DNA of 64,000 nucleotides from Salvelinus alpinus (lineage: Eukaryota; Chordata; Actinopteri; Salmoniformes; Salmonidae): NCBI RefSeq assembly GCF_045679555.1, contig NC_092122.1, positions 9,344,102 through 9,408,101 of the forward strand. Reading direction: 5' to 3'. Made by a program: the position numbers and the translations under genes. Numbering within the stretch: position 1 is the first letter of the stretch; every line of letters starts with the position of its first letter. Positions 12,488-44,645 of the stretch are shown here, piece by piece. Below the pieces are notes generated by a model that saw only the letters and a list, made by a program, of their open reading frames with translations, was not told the origin of the DNA and did not search any database.

Positions 12488-13302
12488 GGATTTGTTTTTC
12501 TCTACATCTCTGGAAACTTTTACACACCATCTCAGTACAGAATGACTAGTGACACACACACACGCACATACAGAAACACTTACACTCACAGACATACACG
12601 CTTCAGTTACGACTGATCTTACACTGTACATTCCGAACTCTTCAGCTTTACAGGACTCAATGGTGGAGGGTCACTCATATTCATCCATACTTTACCTGAA
12701 ATGACCACCGTCCCAATCATCACCCTCATATTTTCAAAGTCATAGTTGCGTCTCATCAATTCGTTTCAGAATTCAAATTAAAACTTGTAGAGGGGTTGGG
12801 TTTTGTAGTCCAATAAACACCCATGGACTACATTTCCCAGTCTGTGTAATTTTACTGTAATGAGCACTTCTTGTTGCAGCCGTGCTTGGAAGCAGGAGGG
12901 GGGGGTGTGGCCCTTCCTGTCACAAGGGGAAAGGCGAGGAATGTCTGATGAATGGGGGAGAGAAGGGGTGCACCGAGGCTAAACATTCAGGAGGGGGACA
13001 ATGGACACCCAACCAGGGGGTGCGATTTCAGGAAGTCTTGGCTCGTTTTGATTTTCCAGTCAGGTGTCTCATCCAAATATTCACACAAGACTGACCCTGC
13101 AATAACAACCTTAGACCCCACTGTTTTGACCCCTGAGAGGTCACACAGACAGACAGGTTAATAAGAATACTGTGTGTGGCCACAACAGGTATACACACTT
13201 GTTTGGGAGGAACTACAGTTGATATAGCATTGACAGTTGGTTTGGCGGGGTAGGGGTGTGGGGTGGGCCTGGATGAGGAGCCGGGTAGTAGAGGTGGGGT
13301 GT
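12488..13302 (-). other. ing3: Probable ing3 3' UTR
   Basis: This is non-coding sequence between the ing3 stop codon and the candidate polyadenylation signal. Open frames in it have no family similarity. The extent depends on which polyadenylation site is used. Confidence 0.5.
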
Positions 13303-13419
13303 CTATTTGTGCCTGCTGCCTCTCCTCTTCATGGCGGCAGTACACTGGGGGCAGTACCACTTCCCCTTGGGGGCTTCTGTTAGGCCCACGCAGCCGTAGT
13401 GGAACCACTCGATGGGGCA
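13303..13419 (-). CDS. ing3: ing3 exon 11 (last coding exon)
   Basis: Encodes residues 388-425, the second half of the PHD finger ([13 protein letters not shown]) and the basic tail, then TAG. The acceptor AG is at 13420-13421. Confidence 0.95.
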   Translation of the reverse strand, partial: CPIEWFHYGCVGLTEAPKGKWYCPQCTAAMKRRGSRHK

Positions 13420-16400
13420 CTGCACAAACACACACAGGGCACTCAGGTTAGCTCTCATACCTCATCTCTCATTTGACAAAGTCCTATGTGAAAGTAATGT
13501 GGTAACAGTTGTAGAACATGAGAAAAGCACTCCCAAATGGAAATGGGTACTTACGTCTTGATTATCACAGCCCACCATTTCTCCATAAGACACCTTTAAC
13601 AAGAGAGAAGCCATTTTAGTTAATCTGTCAGCTGTAGGTGTGTGCTGTCCAGTGTGAGAGAGAGAGTGTCTCTGGATGTGTGTGTACCTGGTTGCAGATG
13701 CAGTAGCGGGGCTCGTTGGGGTCGTAGGTCCAGTCCACCTGGTTGTTGGTCTCAGACTCTGGGAGGGCCGAGGCCTGCTGCGACAGCTCCTGGGCCAGGG
13801 CTGAAGAAGAGGAGCACGACGACAGGGACGAAGACGAGGAGGAGGACGACGACTGGTGGTTGGAAGACTTGGTGTTGCCTCTGTGGAGGGGGAGAAAAGA
13901 CAGGAACAGTTTAGACTAGATCTCCATTTTTCATCTTAATTTATTTATTCATTCATGCTGTGGGGGTGGAGTTGGAAAGCATGGCTGGCATAATGTGGCA
14001 TAACATCATGGGACTGGACACTGAAATGATGTCGCATGATTTGGCATGACATCTGTTCATCCGATGTGGGGTGATGCAGGGTGGATTGACACGGTTTAAT
14101 AAGGCATGAAATTATGTGATATCACTGGAGAAGACCACCAGCTAGGGCTTGTCATGCTTGTCTGAGCGTACGGGGGCTGTGTGTGTGCGTGTGCATATAA
14201 GCTGTGTCGTACTTGGTCTTGCGTCCGCCGCGGGAGTCGGAGGCGATGGCTGAGCCGGCGGGGGTGAGGGTCTGGGTGAGAGTGTTGGCCAGGGCAGAGG
14301 TGGAGTAGGCCCCCGTGGTATCCCGGGAGGTCAGGGAGAACTCCCTCCCTAGCTGGAAGTCATTGTTCTTAATGGCCTCGTAGCTGGCCTTCAGACTGCT
14401 AGTCCTCCTGCCCTCCTTCATCTGACATGGAGAGGGGAGGGGAAGGAGGGCACAGGGAGGGGAAGGAGGGTACAGAGAGGGAAAGAAGATGGGAAAGGCA
14501 GGTAGAGAGAGACACACATAGCCATGAACAGGGTTAGTTACAGTCATAGGACACACATCAGTTACACATTCAACGACATTTGTCCTAATCAGATAAGATC
14601 CTCCTCAAAACAGACAGTCTGGGTCAAGATACTGACCCCCATCAATGCAGCACACATCTGAATAAATCAGAGGGCCATGGAGTTGGGTGTATGTCTGTGT
14701 GTGTGAGAAAGAGAGAGAATGTGTGTGTTTATACCTGTGCGGTGGCCTGTACAGCCTGCGCTGCAGCCATGGTGATGGCCCCTGCCCCAGCCCCGGGCCC
14801 AGCAGGCAGAGAGCTGAGGTTGTAGGAGGCCAGGGGCTGGGATGAGTTCACACTGTACACGTTGTTAGAGGCTGACGTCGTGCTGTTGGTGCGACAGCCA
14901 GGTGTGTTCTCCTTGGAGGCGTCTGACGTGAGTGTGGAGAGCAGGGCTTCAGATTTGAACTTCTTCTCTGGGACGTGCTCTGTAGTGTGGTGGCTCGGCT
15001 GCGTGGTGTACTTCCTCTCTGTCACACACAAACACAACGTGAATTACTACCTTCATGACCTCGCATAGGAAAGCAGCAAATAATCTATACAAACAAAGCT
15101 CTTTAGTCAATATACATTTTTCTTCCGACATGCAACTTCAAAAGAAAGTCGGCCAAACAGCCAAGACTTGTACTTACTCTCCACGGTGGTGTGTGAGTGG
15201 ACGTGGTGGTTGTTGACGGGCTGAGAGGGGCTGTCCATCTCTAGGGATCCTGATAGAGGAGAAAGAATGTTAGAGCTGGCTGTCAGTGACAACACTGACA
15301 GACACAACAGTTGACTTAACAGGGTCATTTTTAGGTCAATACTGCCCCCTAGCAGGGCTGAAATATCCCGATGGGAAGATTGATACCATCCCACTATCGC
15401 AACCGAAACAAGACTATTAAAAAAGCAGCCTGTCAGCCCAACATTCTGACAGGGCCAAGAGAGTTAACCTCTCTGGCGCAGGCGTTCCGCTAGCGACCCA
15501 CCTCGACAACATCCGGTGAAATTGCAGAGCGCCAAATTCAAAACACAGAAATAGTCATAATAAACTTTTATAAAAATACAAGTGTTATACATCAGTTTAA
15601 AGATTAACTTCTTGTTAATCCAGCCACTTTGTCAGATTTCAAAAAGGCTTTACGGCCAAAGCATACCATGCGATTATCTGAGGACAGCTCCCCGCTTACA
15701 AAATCATACAAACATTTTCCAGCCAAGTATAGGAGTCACGAAAGTCAGAAATAGCGATAAAATTAATCACTTACCTTTGAAGATCTTCATCTGGTTACAG
15801 TCACAAGAGTCCCAGCTACACAATACATGTTTGTTTTGTTTGATAAAGTACCTCTTTATATCCCAAAAACTAAGTTTTGTTGGCGCGTTTTGTTCAGTAA
15901 TCCACAGGCTCAAAGGCTGTCAAAACATGCAGACGAATAAATCCTAATAATACCGGTAAAGTTCATCGAAACATGTCAAAGGATGTTTATAATTAATCCT
16001 CAGGTTGTCTATTGTCTAAATAATCAATAATATTTCAACTGGACAATAGCGTATTCAATAGAAAGGAAAACAGCTCTGCTTGATTCTACAGTCCACTGAC
16101 AAATGGTCTCATTCTTCTTCATTTTTCAGAAAACAAGCCTGAAACAATGTCTAAAGACTGTTGACATCTAGTGGAAGCCATATGAACTGCAATCTGGATA
16201 CTCTATGGGCATTCAATTTGAAACTACCCACATCAAAAAATCCCACTTCCTAGATGGATTTTCCTCAGGTTTTCGCCTGCCATATCAGTTCTGTTATACT
16301 CACAGACATTATTTTAACAGTTTTGGAAACTTTAGAGTGTTTTCTATCCAAATCAAATCTACCAATTATATGCATATCCTAGCTTCTGGGCCTGAGTAAC

Positions 16401-18661
16401 AGGCAGTTTACTTTGGGCACGCTTCTCATCCAGACGTCGAAATACTGCCCCCAAGCCAAAACAGGATAAGATGAAGGGGGTGGGGCTTCTGTGGTGTTGT
16501 GATAGACAGATGTGACTCACGTCTCTCCAGAATCTCAGTGATGCCAGCGTTGTCAGCCTCCAGCTCCATCTTGAACTTAGCAAGCTCCTGATCCAGCTTC
16601 CTCAGGTGACGGTCCACCTGCAACACACACCCCATTATATACCATACTGTTCATACCCCACAATATAGATGTTGAACAAACCCCCCAAGATTTTACACAT
16701 TGAATATTCACTATGAAATAGATCAATATCAAAAGATAGAAACGTCAATATCTAAACAAACATTAGAAACACTTGAAAAAAATGACATTTTAGTGACTTC
16801 CAAATGATTCACATTGTTTGACTGCCACCTAGTGGCACAGACCGCACAGTCCTGAACAGAACATTTTAGTGGTGACATGCACCCACAAATCATCCTGAAA
16901 AAGGCCACCAGCGATAAAGATTCTCCTCTAACTCCCCTTGTCCCTACCTTTTCATAGAAGTGGTTTCTCATGACCCATTAGACAAACCAGACATCGTTAG
17001 ACAGAGCTCCGTCTTGGCATTCAAATTCCAACTCACCAGATCATAAATCTGATTGGCCAGCTGTACTTTCTCATCTGCATCCTCCAATGCTTTATAATAA
17101 TCCTGAAAAAGAGAAAAAGCAGTCAAAGGCTGACACCATCTAAAAAAAAATTCAACCATTTGGTAAACCAACACTGGCACTTGTTTTATTCCTCTCTGAC
17201 TTTGCTGATAGCTACTTTATTGAGGAAAAATGTACTTACTATGACTGTGATATATGTTATCCCACCTAGCTATGTTAAGATGAATGCACTAACTTTAAGT
17301 AGCTCTGGATAAGAGTGTCTGTTATATGACTAAAATGCAAATGACAAAGCACAAAGAATAACCACAAAAAGTGTTGTAGTACAGCTTATCGTAAAACATT
17401 TATGGGATTAAAAGAACAAAACTGTCTTTTTGAAAAGGGAAATATACATAATCTGAGACTTATTTGGCACCTTTTTGATGACTCCCATCTGCTCTTCCCT
17501 CCACTCTGGCTTGTTCTTCTTTGCATTGACAAAGAACTCATTCACCCTCTGCTCCAACTGGTCCATGGCATCTACAGCAAATGGGAGGGGTGAGTTATCT
17601 GGACAGGTGTGTCTGAGGCACTAATCATATGGGGTTATACTCTGCATGCATGTGGAAGAATTCATATCGATTTGTACTTCAATGCTGACCAGAAGGGCTA
17701 ATATTACATGCGGTGTCTGTGGACCAGAATGTTTGTGATTAGAACTACCAGTGAATCGAACCAACTCTAATACATCAGTGGTCCCCAACCTTTTTCCATT
17801 ACTGTACCCCCAACTGAATTTTGTTCTGCCTGGAGTACACGCTCATGTGCATTATACCAGTAGGCCTATGGTCTCATTAGTCTTCTCAAGTACCCCCTAT
17901 GGAAAGTACCCCCCTAAATTAATATTGGTGCATGTTCTAGTTAGCAAACAGTTCGTGTATATGTAGCTAGTCATAGTCACATGAAAAAAACTGTTAAGTA
18001 GCAAATGTATAACGTTGATACTACATGTGATGTGTACGCTCCGAATCCATGTCCCCTGTTTTGTTTACATTCATTGTTCAACTTCTGTGCATGCACACAT
18101 GATCAGCAAACGTTAGTTGGACCTCTATACGGAAAACAAATATAACATGGTTTTATGTTGTAATTTCTAACCCTAACTAGAATCATACAAACCCATTAAC
18201 GTTAACTTTCTCAGGTTACTGAAAGTTGTTGCAATGTTATACTATACAAATAAAAACACTGTATTTAACACATTTTTATTTGGCCACTAATTAGTTTTAA
18301 GAGTTTGACTGTTATCTACATGAGCCCAAAAGGTGCGAAACTGAGAATGTGTTTTTCAACTTGAAAAATGTTCGCCGGTGAAGTGTTTGTAGACTGTCAC
18401 GCTGTAACAGTGCATACTCTGAACTTGCAGGTCCATCTCTCTCATTTCCGTAAACCTGTCGCGGAGATCCATGGGTAGCTGCTCGATCACTGCCAGCGAG
18501 AAGAAAAAGCGAATATAGGTGTTAGCATGACTAGGCTAACAGTCCGGGCGCGCTTCGGCTAAAATGATGCACATTTACGACAGTAAATACACAAATAATA
18601 CCACCCAGGCGTAAAATAAACGTAAATACTCACTCTCGAGGTAATCCTCTAGGTACAGCAT
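13303..18661 (-). CDS. ing3: ing3: inhibitor of growth 3, complete, 11 coding exons
   Basis: The exons join in phase to 1,278 nt, giving 425 aa (human ING3 is 418). ING3 is the histone-tail reader subunit of the nuclear NuA4/TIP60 acetyltransferase complex. Residues 1 to about 104 form the ING dimerisation domain ([20 protein letters not shown] at the start). The middle is a low-complexity linker with a long serine run (about 316-335), encoded by exon 9. The C-terminus is a PHD finger with C4HC3 zinc ligands that I place at C370, C372, C383, C388, H394, C397, C410 and C413, followed by a basic tail ending RRGSRHK. A PHD finger of this type binds H3K4me3. The gene is divergent from tspan12 and upstream of cped1, as in human. 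Confidence 0.96.
13555..13593 (-). CDS. ing3: ing3 exon 10
   Basis: A 39-nt microexon for residues 375-387 ([13 protein letters not shown]), in phase 0 on both sides, with a GTAAG donor. Confidence 0.95.
13688..13880 (-). CDS. ing3: ing3 exon 9
   Basis: 193 nt. Carries the polyserine run and the start of the PHD finger ([12 protein letters not shown]). Confidence 0.95.
14213..14421 (-). CDS. ing3: ing3 exon 8
   Basis: 209 nt, starting [16 protein letters not shown] and ending in phase 2 at a GTACGA donor. Confidence 0.93.
14735..15018 (-). CDS. ing3: ing3 exon 7
   Basis: 284 nt, the largest exon. Contains the family segment [20 protein letters not shown] and ends AQAVQATAQ. Confidence 0.95.
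15178..15249 (-). CDS. ing3: ing3 exon 6
   Basis: 72 nt encoding [19 protein letters not shown] and flanking residues, close to the human sequence. GTAAGT donor. Confidence 0.94.
15464..16469. mobile_element. About 1-kb dispersed non-coding element in ing3 intron 5
   Basis: The stretch starts TTAACCTCTCTGG and ends CCAAAACAGGATAA. I recognise it as a repeat family that is abundant in salmonids. The TTAA at one end and near-TTAA (ATAA) at the other would fit a piggyBac-type target site, but the terminal inverted repeats are weak, so that assignment is an inference. There is no transposase. It lies between ing3 exons 6 and 5. Confidence 0.6.
16521..16617 (-). CDS. ing3: ing3 exon 5
   Basis: 97 nt encoding [20 protein letters not shown] and onward, the end of the coiled ING domain. 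Donor GTGAGT. Confidence 0.96.
17037..17102 (-). CDS. ing3: ing3 exon 4
   Basis: 66 nt encoding [20 protein letters not shown] and two further residues, in phase 0. Confidence 0.96.
17276..17345 (+). repeat. SINE/LINE tail fragment in ing3 intron 3
   Basis: The core AGCTCTGGATAAGAGTGTCT followed by a TGACTAAAATG segment is the conserved tail found on many teleost SINEs. No head region is visible. Confidence 0.55.
17471..17571 (-). CDS. ing3: ing3 exon 3
   Basis: 101 nt encoding [20 protein letters not shown] and the rest of the helical region. Confidence 0.96.
17776..17915 (+). mobile_element. Truncated non-autonomous hAT-like fragment
   Basis: Begins with the hAT-type terminus CAGTGGTCCCCAACCTTTTT and continues with CCCCCT-rich internal sequence I recognise from fish genomes. 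The opposite terminus is missing. It lies in ing3 intron 2. Confidence 0.6.
18418..18489 (-). CDS. ing3: ing3 exon 2
   Basis: 72 nt encoding [20 protein letters not shown] and LQVQ. The donor is GTATGC, and the last base A joins exon 3 to make the Asn codon expected from human. Confidence 0.94.
18634..18661 (-). CDS. ing3: ing3 exon 1 (start codon)
   Basis: 28 nt encoding MLYLEDYLE, identical to the family's N-terminus, ending in phase 1 at a GTGAGT donor. Confidence 0.95.
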
Positions 18662-18710
18662 CTTGACAAATTAGATATTTTAGGCGTTTATGAAAATAAT
18701 TTGTGTCTTT

Positions 18711-18722
18711 CAATATGGCGCC
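18711..18722 (-). promoter_or_regulatory. ing3: YY1-like site near the ing3 start
   Basis: GGCGCCATATTG on the minus strand resembles the YY1 consensus around CCATNTT. It lies about 50 bases upstream of the ATG, the usual place in TATA-less housekeeping promoters. Confidence 0.45.
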
Positions 18723-18778
18723 GCTAGCTGCTGTGTCCCGAAGAAAAAATTCCACTGACAAACTGAGGTCAGAGGACC

Positions 18779-18786
18779 TGACGTCA
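18779..18786. promoter_or_regulatory. ing3: Palindromic CRE (TGACGTCA)
   Basis: A perfect ATF/CREB octamer about 120 bases upstream of the ing3 start codon, next to a CCAAT box. Confidence 0.55.
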
Positions 18787-18804
18787 GTAGCGACGTGGAA
18801 TGTG

Positions 18805-18809
18805 ATTGG
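18805..18809 (-). promoter_or_regulatory. ing3: CCAAT box upstream of ing3
   Basis: ATTGG on the plus strand reads CCAAT on the ing3 strand, about 145 bases upstream of the ATG. Together with the CRE and YY1-like site it outlines a TATA-less promoter. Confidence 0.5.
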
Positions 18810-18829
18810 CCAGATATGGAGTTGAGTGC

Positions 18830-19210
18830 TAAACTTCAAAAGTCCCTTAGTTCCTGTAGTTCATAGACACATCAATTTGAAACATTGACTGAAATAACAT
18901 AATTAAGCTTTTCCAACGAGGTAAACACATTTTAATCATCAAACTTAAATGGAAATGCGCTATTTTAATTTTAAATTAATACTTGATTAAAAGAAAATAT
19001 CTTATTTGTAGCTTCAATGCAGGTGAGCAACAATAATGCTCATCTGGCACAATTGATATTGTGTAGGGAGGGTAGGCCTACACACACATTGAACTGAGAT
19101 ATTATTTAACTATAACGAACACATTCAACTATAAGTAACACACTGAGAAAATAAAATAACACCGCCATTTGAATAGTCTAACAGATTGTCAGTTCATTAT
19201 AGGCCTGATA
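18830..19210. other. AT-rich intergenic sequence
   Basis: I see no gene or recognised repeat in this part of the ing3-tspan12 interval. Confidence 0.4.
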
Positions 19211-19212
19211 TA

Positions 19213-20006
19213 CAGTGCCTCCAGAAAGAATTCACACCCCTTGACTTTTTCCACATTTTGTTGTGTTACAAAGTGGGATTAAAATGGATTTAATTGTGAT
19301 TTTTGTCAACAATCTACACAAAAGATTATATAATGTCAAAGTGAAAGAAAAATTCTAACATTTGTACAAAAAAAAGAAGATAAAATAAAACACTAAAATA
19401 CAGTATCTTGATTAGATAATTATTCAGCCCCCTGAGTCAATGTTAGAATCACCTTTAGCAGTGATTACAGCTGAGTCTTTCTAGGTAGTGTATCTTTGTA
19501 GTGACTGGATGTATTGATACGCCATCCAAAGTGTAATTAATAACTTTACCATGCTCAAAGGGATATTCAATGTCTGCTTTTTTTTATACCCATCTACCAA
19601 TATACCAATAGGTGCCCATCTTTGAGAGGCATTGGAAAACCTCCCTGGTTTTCGTGGTTGAATCAGTGTTTGAAATTCACTGCTCGACTGAGGGACCTTA
19701 CAGTGTGAGGTATAGAGATGAGGTAGTCATTTAAAAATCATGTTAAACACTATTATTGCACACAGAGTGAGTCCATGCAACTTATTGTGACTTGTTAAGC
19801 ACATTTTTACTCATGAACTTATTTAGGCTTGCCTAAATAACAAAGGGTTTGAATACTTAAAAAAAACAGAATTCCACTTTGACAATATTATGGGGTATTG
19901 TGTGTAGGCCATTGACAAAATATCAATTTTTTTTAATGTATTTTTATTCAGACTAACACAAAATGTGGAGAAAGTCAAGGGGTGTGAATACTTTCTGGAG
20001 GTACTG
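19213..20006. mobile_element. Non-autonomous Tc1-like element, 794 bp
   Basis: Inverted termini of about 50 bp: CAGTGCCTCCAGAAAG at the left, and the complement of CTTTCTGGAGGTACTG at the right. Both continue into the ACACCCCTTGACTTT segment. TA dinucleotides flank both ends (19211-19212 and 20007-20008), the Tc1/mariner target site. The interior is AT-rich with no usable transposase. It sits between the divergent ing3 and tspan12 genes. Confidence 0.88.
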
Positions 20007-20008
20007 TA

Positions 20009-20665
20009 GGTCTATAGGAGGGGTTCATGAGCATTTTGTTGTTCATCCAAAACAATGACAATCTATAGGTTACCATGTCCCCATAAGAATAGACCCACGA
20101 GAAGCTAGTTTATTTTCATTCAGTGTGTTGAGAAGGGCAGTTGAAAATGAAAGTTAATAAATCATATGAAACATGTGGGGGTTTTTGTCTTATGAATTGT
20201 GCAATTGATCTTCACCACTCTTTTGTGCACCTTCATTCACTCTCATTCACTGTCTCACCCCCTTCTCCAGTCTCTCGCACTTGGTATCCTCTATTCTATT
20301 CTCCTCGTGATCTCTCTCAACCCGACCCTCCATTACAAGCTCTAAACCATCCATCCCATGCACCAAACACTGTCTCACTCCTCTCTCAATTCTCCCAACC
20401 CCCCATTCACCATTTCCATCCCAACCCACCCCACCCCATCCTCATTCCCTCTAATTGTCACATGGGATGACGCTGGAGAGACGAAGCAGGTACAGGGAGT
20501 CAAACATTTAATAAAGAACGGGCATGGAACGAGACGGGAACAGCGTCAGCAAACTAGTAATACAAACAAAACTTCCAATTTTTCAGACGTGACACTAATC
20601 CTCTCATATCTCCTTGCCTCCAATGGAATTGGCACACTGAAGACCACCCAAGCAAGTCTATGCTG
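20009..20665. other. Intergenic, pyrimidine-rich patch, no gene seen
   Basis: About 20210-20455 is rich in CTCATTCAC and CCAACCC runs. Open frames there look like low-complexity by-products. Confidence 0.4.
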
Positions 20666-20948
20666 TGATGTCGCCAGCAGCATACCACCCTGCATACCAC
20701 TGCTGGCTTGCTTCTGAAGCTAAGCAGGGTTGGTCCTGGTCAGTCCCTGGATGGGAGACCAGGTGCTGCTGGAAGTGGTGTTGGAGGGCCAGTAGGAGGC
20801 ACTCTTTCCTCTGGTCTAAACAAAGATCCCAATGCCCCAGGGCAGTGATTGGGGACACTGCTCTGTGTAGGGTGCCGTCTTTCGGATGGGATGTTAAACG
20901 GGTGTCCTGACTCTCTGAGGTCATTAAAGATCCCATGGCACTTATCGT

Positions 20949-20982
<34 letters not shown>

Positions 20983-21157
20983 AATTCCCAATCTGGCCCT
21001 CAACCATCACGGTCACCTAATAATCCCCAGTTTACAATTGGCTCATTCATCCCCCTCCTCTCCCCTGTAACTATTCCCCAGGTCGTTGCTGCAAATGAGA
21101 ACGTGTTCTCAGTCAACTTACCTGGTAAAATAACGGTAAAATAAATAAATAAATAAA
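20666..21157 (+). mobile_element. 5S rRNA-derived SINE (SINE3-like)
   Basis: The head carries the internal promoter of 5S rRNA: GAAGCTAAGCAGGGTTGG (box A) and GGATGGGAGACCAGGTGCTG (box C region), preceded by a CATACCACCCTG segment like the 5S 5' end. Then comes a long unrelated body and a tail ending ACCTGGTAAAATAACGG with (AAAT)n. A true 5S gene would be about 120 bp without this body, so it is a retroposon. Such SINEs are known in zebrafish and other fish. It lies between ing3 and tspan12. Confidence 0.88.
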
Positions 21158-22756
21158 ATGTAATTTCCTTTAATCTATTGAGTCAACATTATTGTTATCA
21201 GGAAACACAAGATATAATGTCAATTTCTTCTATTTTGTTGTATGCATCTCTAACAATAAAGCTTTTTAAAGCTGATCAATCCCATTTGGTTCATGGCCAG
21301 ACTTTGGACATTAAAAACAGATCAAAAGACAATAAATTAAGATAACAATGCCTGCCGACCTGAGTCTATTGTTACTCTTTTTAATTGTTGATTATGTAGC
21401 CTAAGGAGTAACTCATTCCTTCCCCTTTTTCATTCATGTGTTTTCTTAGAATGAGTTCAGAATCGACAGGGATAGCGATAGACTAACCAATAATCGGATT
21501 ATCTAATGAAAGCTTTAGATGGCTGAGATATGCTCTGTGTTTCATAACTGAAGGCTTGACACCTTTATTAATACACTAAATCATCAAGAATATGTATCAA
21601 GAAGAGTATGTGATAGGCCTATGTAATGTCATCCCACAGGGAATATAACAGAACAGAATAGAATATAACAGAATAGAATATAAAAGAATAGAATAGAATA
21701 CTACAGAATATAATTGAATAGCCATGCACATCTGTGGGAAAGAGGTGACACGTATTACAGCATTATTGTTGCTCTCTCTAGTGAAGTTCCATGATGAAGT
21801 CCCATCCCACATTTACTACAGACAATAATAGTCTCTCTAGATGTGACCTCTTGACCTATGTATGCTATATCTCAGAGGCGGAAAGCTGTCCACATTCCAT
21901 CACCCCCTACAGACCCATAGCCTTGCTGTTGCTGCTCCTGCTGTTGTTACTCCTGCATTGCAATCAGACGAAGCGCTAGGACCCCGCGGACAACCTCTTT
22001 GGATGACACAGAACAAACTGCGAGTTGAGTTTTGGCCACTCAAACATGGAAAAGTTGAACTGACAGCGCATAACTAACTCGGCACTCTGAATTGGACGAT
22101 AGGTAGGCCTATCATACCGACCGGGGGATTGTTTTTGTGGAGAGATCGATTTTGGGAATCAGTGTCTACGTGCGCAACTGAAGTTATATTTTATTTGTTT
22201 TGATTTAGGCTGCTGTGCAATAGTATGATTTTTAGTGTTTGACGTTTGCTCTGGGAGTCAAAGGAGTGCTGAACATTAATAATTTAACCAAATGGATTAT
22301 GTTCATTTGGCGCAAAAACCCTTATAAGAAGTTGTTTTGTTGTAATGTTCTGGATATGTTTTCGCAGTATACCTTGCTAAGTGAGTGATGATTGATTTGG
22401 ATATGTCAGCACCGCTGAGCGCTCATCCACACACTCCATCATTCCTGGACTGGGGAAAGTAAGAAACCACCTGTTGTGAATGCTTTCTGGATCTTCCCAC
22501 GGATCTACCTCGGCTGCTAAAACAAGACATTGGAAAGGCGCGCGCAGAACGCACAGAGACATGTAAACCCGTTTTACACGGAACACTGTAAAACCATGTT
22601 TTACACGGAACACTGAGAACTCGTTTTGTATTCATGGGACAGACTAATAATCCCAATTTAATTGATTTATATTCCTTTTAGTTAATGATGTTGCCATGGT
22701 GGCGCGGGTTAGGATGAGGAGTCCTGTCTTGACCACCGGTTGCTGTTGCGCTCAGA
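21158..22756. other. tspan12: tspan12 upstream region and probable 5' UTR
   Basis: Includes an imperfect AGAATATAAC-type simple repeat (about 21645-21715) and a GCTGTTGCTGCTCCTGCTG patch near 21927. No TATA box or 5' UTR exon boundary could be fixed. The first ATG that matches the family is at 22757. Confidence 0.4.
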
Positions 22757-43480
<20,724 letters not shown>

Positions 43481-44363
43481 CGGGGGGGGGGGGGGGGGGG
43501 ATAAACTGTCCACCCATCTGCCCCTCACACCACCCCTCACCCCTCACCCCTACTTCACAGACACTGAGAGAGGGAAAGAATAAGGGGATGAGGAGAAAGT
43601 GTGAGACTGGATGAGGGGAGAGAAGGGGGTTGAGAAAAAGAGGGTAGGAGCTATGAGAGAGATTGGGCACAGTTGCAGGAGAGTGAATACCCCCCATGCC
43701 CCCCCCCTCCTCCTCCTCTCTTTCCCGTTGGACAACATGACAATGACATACTGGACTGTGGGACCTTTTATGACTATTTTGTCACAGCTGGGATTGGAAA
43801 TTGTCACAGAAACGAAATAACTCTAAGCCGAGGCTTGCTCCTGTAGCGTCACCACTATCCGGAAGTGAGGAGGGGAGGGAATCGTTGTAGTTTTCCCAAC
43901 ATCCCTCCTCCTCGTTGGGAATGTTTGGGAATATCACCACTAGCACTGACTGGATGAAACCTGTTCAGCAAAGACTGCTGTAAGGACATGTCAACTCTTC
44001 ATCTCACTCAAAACGCACCGAACCAAGGAAATTCAGTTTATCTGGACATTTGGAAATATCATATGTCTTAATTTGACAGACCTGTTGGAATCCACTGGAA
44101 CCACTCAGCCATATTCATGAGCGTTTGTGCACCAGTCAGAGTGTATTATTGTAGTCTACTATAAACGGAACATGATGTTGTCTATTTATCTCTGGCTCTG
44201 TGAGAATAATGCATTTCAGCTCAAACAATAATCTGTGCATTTAATAATTTCAGAGGGTTTGTGAAATATACTGTGTGTTTGCCAAGGAATAATAACACAA
44301 CCAAGTGTTTGTTCTCTGATACAGATCACTGTCAGCATGACACTCTTAGGGATGAAAAATAAA
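43481..44363 (+). other. tspan12: tspan12 3' UTR
   Basis: Starts with a G19 run (43482-43500) and then is non-coding up to a candidate polyadenylation signal. The true end is not determined. Confidence 0.6.
44358..44363 (+). terminator. tspan12: Candidate tspan12 polyadenylation signal AATAAA
   Basis: AATAAA inside GATGAAAAATAAAATG, about 880 bases after the stop. The best-placed hexamer that I noticed. Confidence 0.5.
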
Positions 44364-44490
44364 ATGTCCTTTCATTGCCACACAGCACGTATCATGCATT
44401 TGAAGTGAACAGAATTCATTCTGGGAGAACTATGAGAACGATATGTGGGAGAGTATGGGTCTTTCATTCTGAAATAACATACCCTGCTTT

Positions 44491-44645
44491 CAGTGGAGGC
44501 TGCTGAGGGGAGGACGACTCATAATAATATCTGGAATGGAGCAAATGGAATGGCATCAAACACCTAGAAACCATGTGTTTGATACCATTCCACTCATTCT
44601 GCTACAGCCATTACCAAGAGCCCTTCCTCCGTAATTAAGGTGCTA
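44491..44645 (+). mobile_element. Short non-autonomous element (salmonid MITE)
   Basis: Begins CAGTGGAGGCTGCTGAGGGG and contains two complementary arms (GGAATGGCATCAAACACC with ATACCATTCCACT). I recognise it as a very frequent salmonid element. Confidence 0.75.

Noticed and set aside
13028-13451. Open frames on both strands overlapping the last ing3 exon
   Set aside because: They are shadows in other frames; only the frame giving [13 protein letters not shown] matches a protein family.
20666-20790. A 5S rRNA gene
   Set aside because: Only the promoter boxes and the 5' region are conserved, the sequence diverges after box C, and it continues into a SINE body and A-rich tail.
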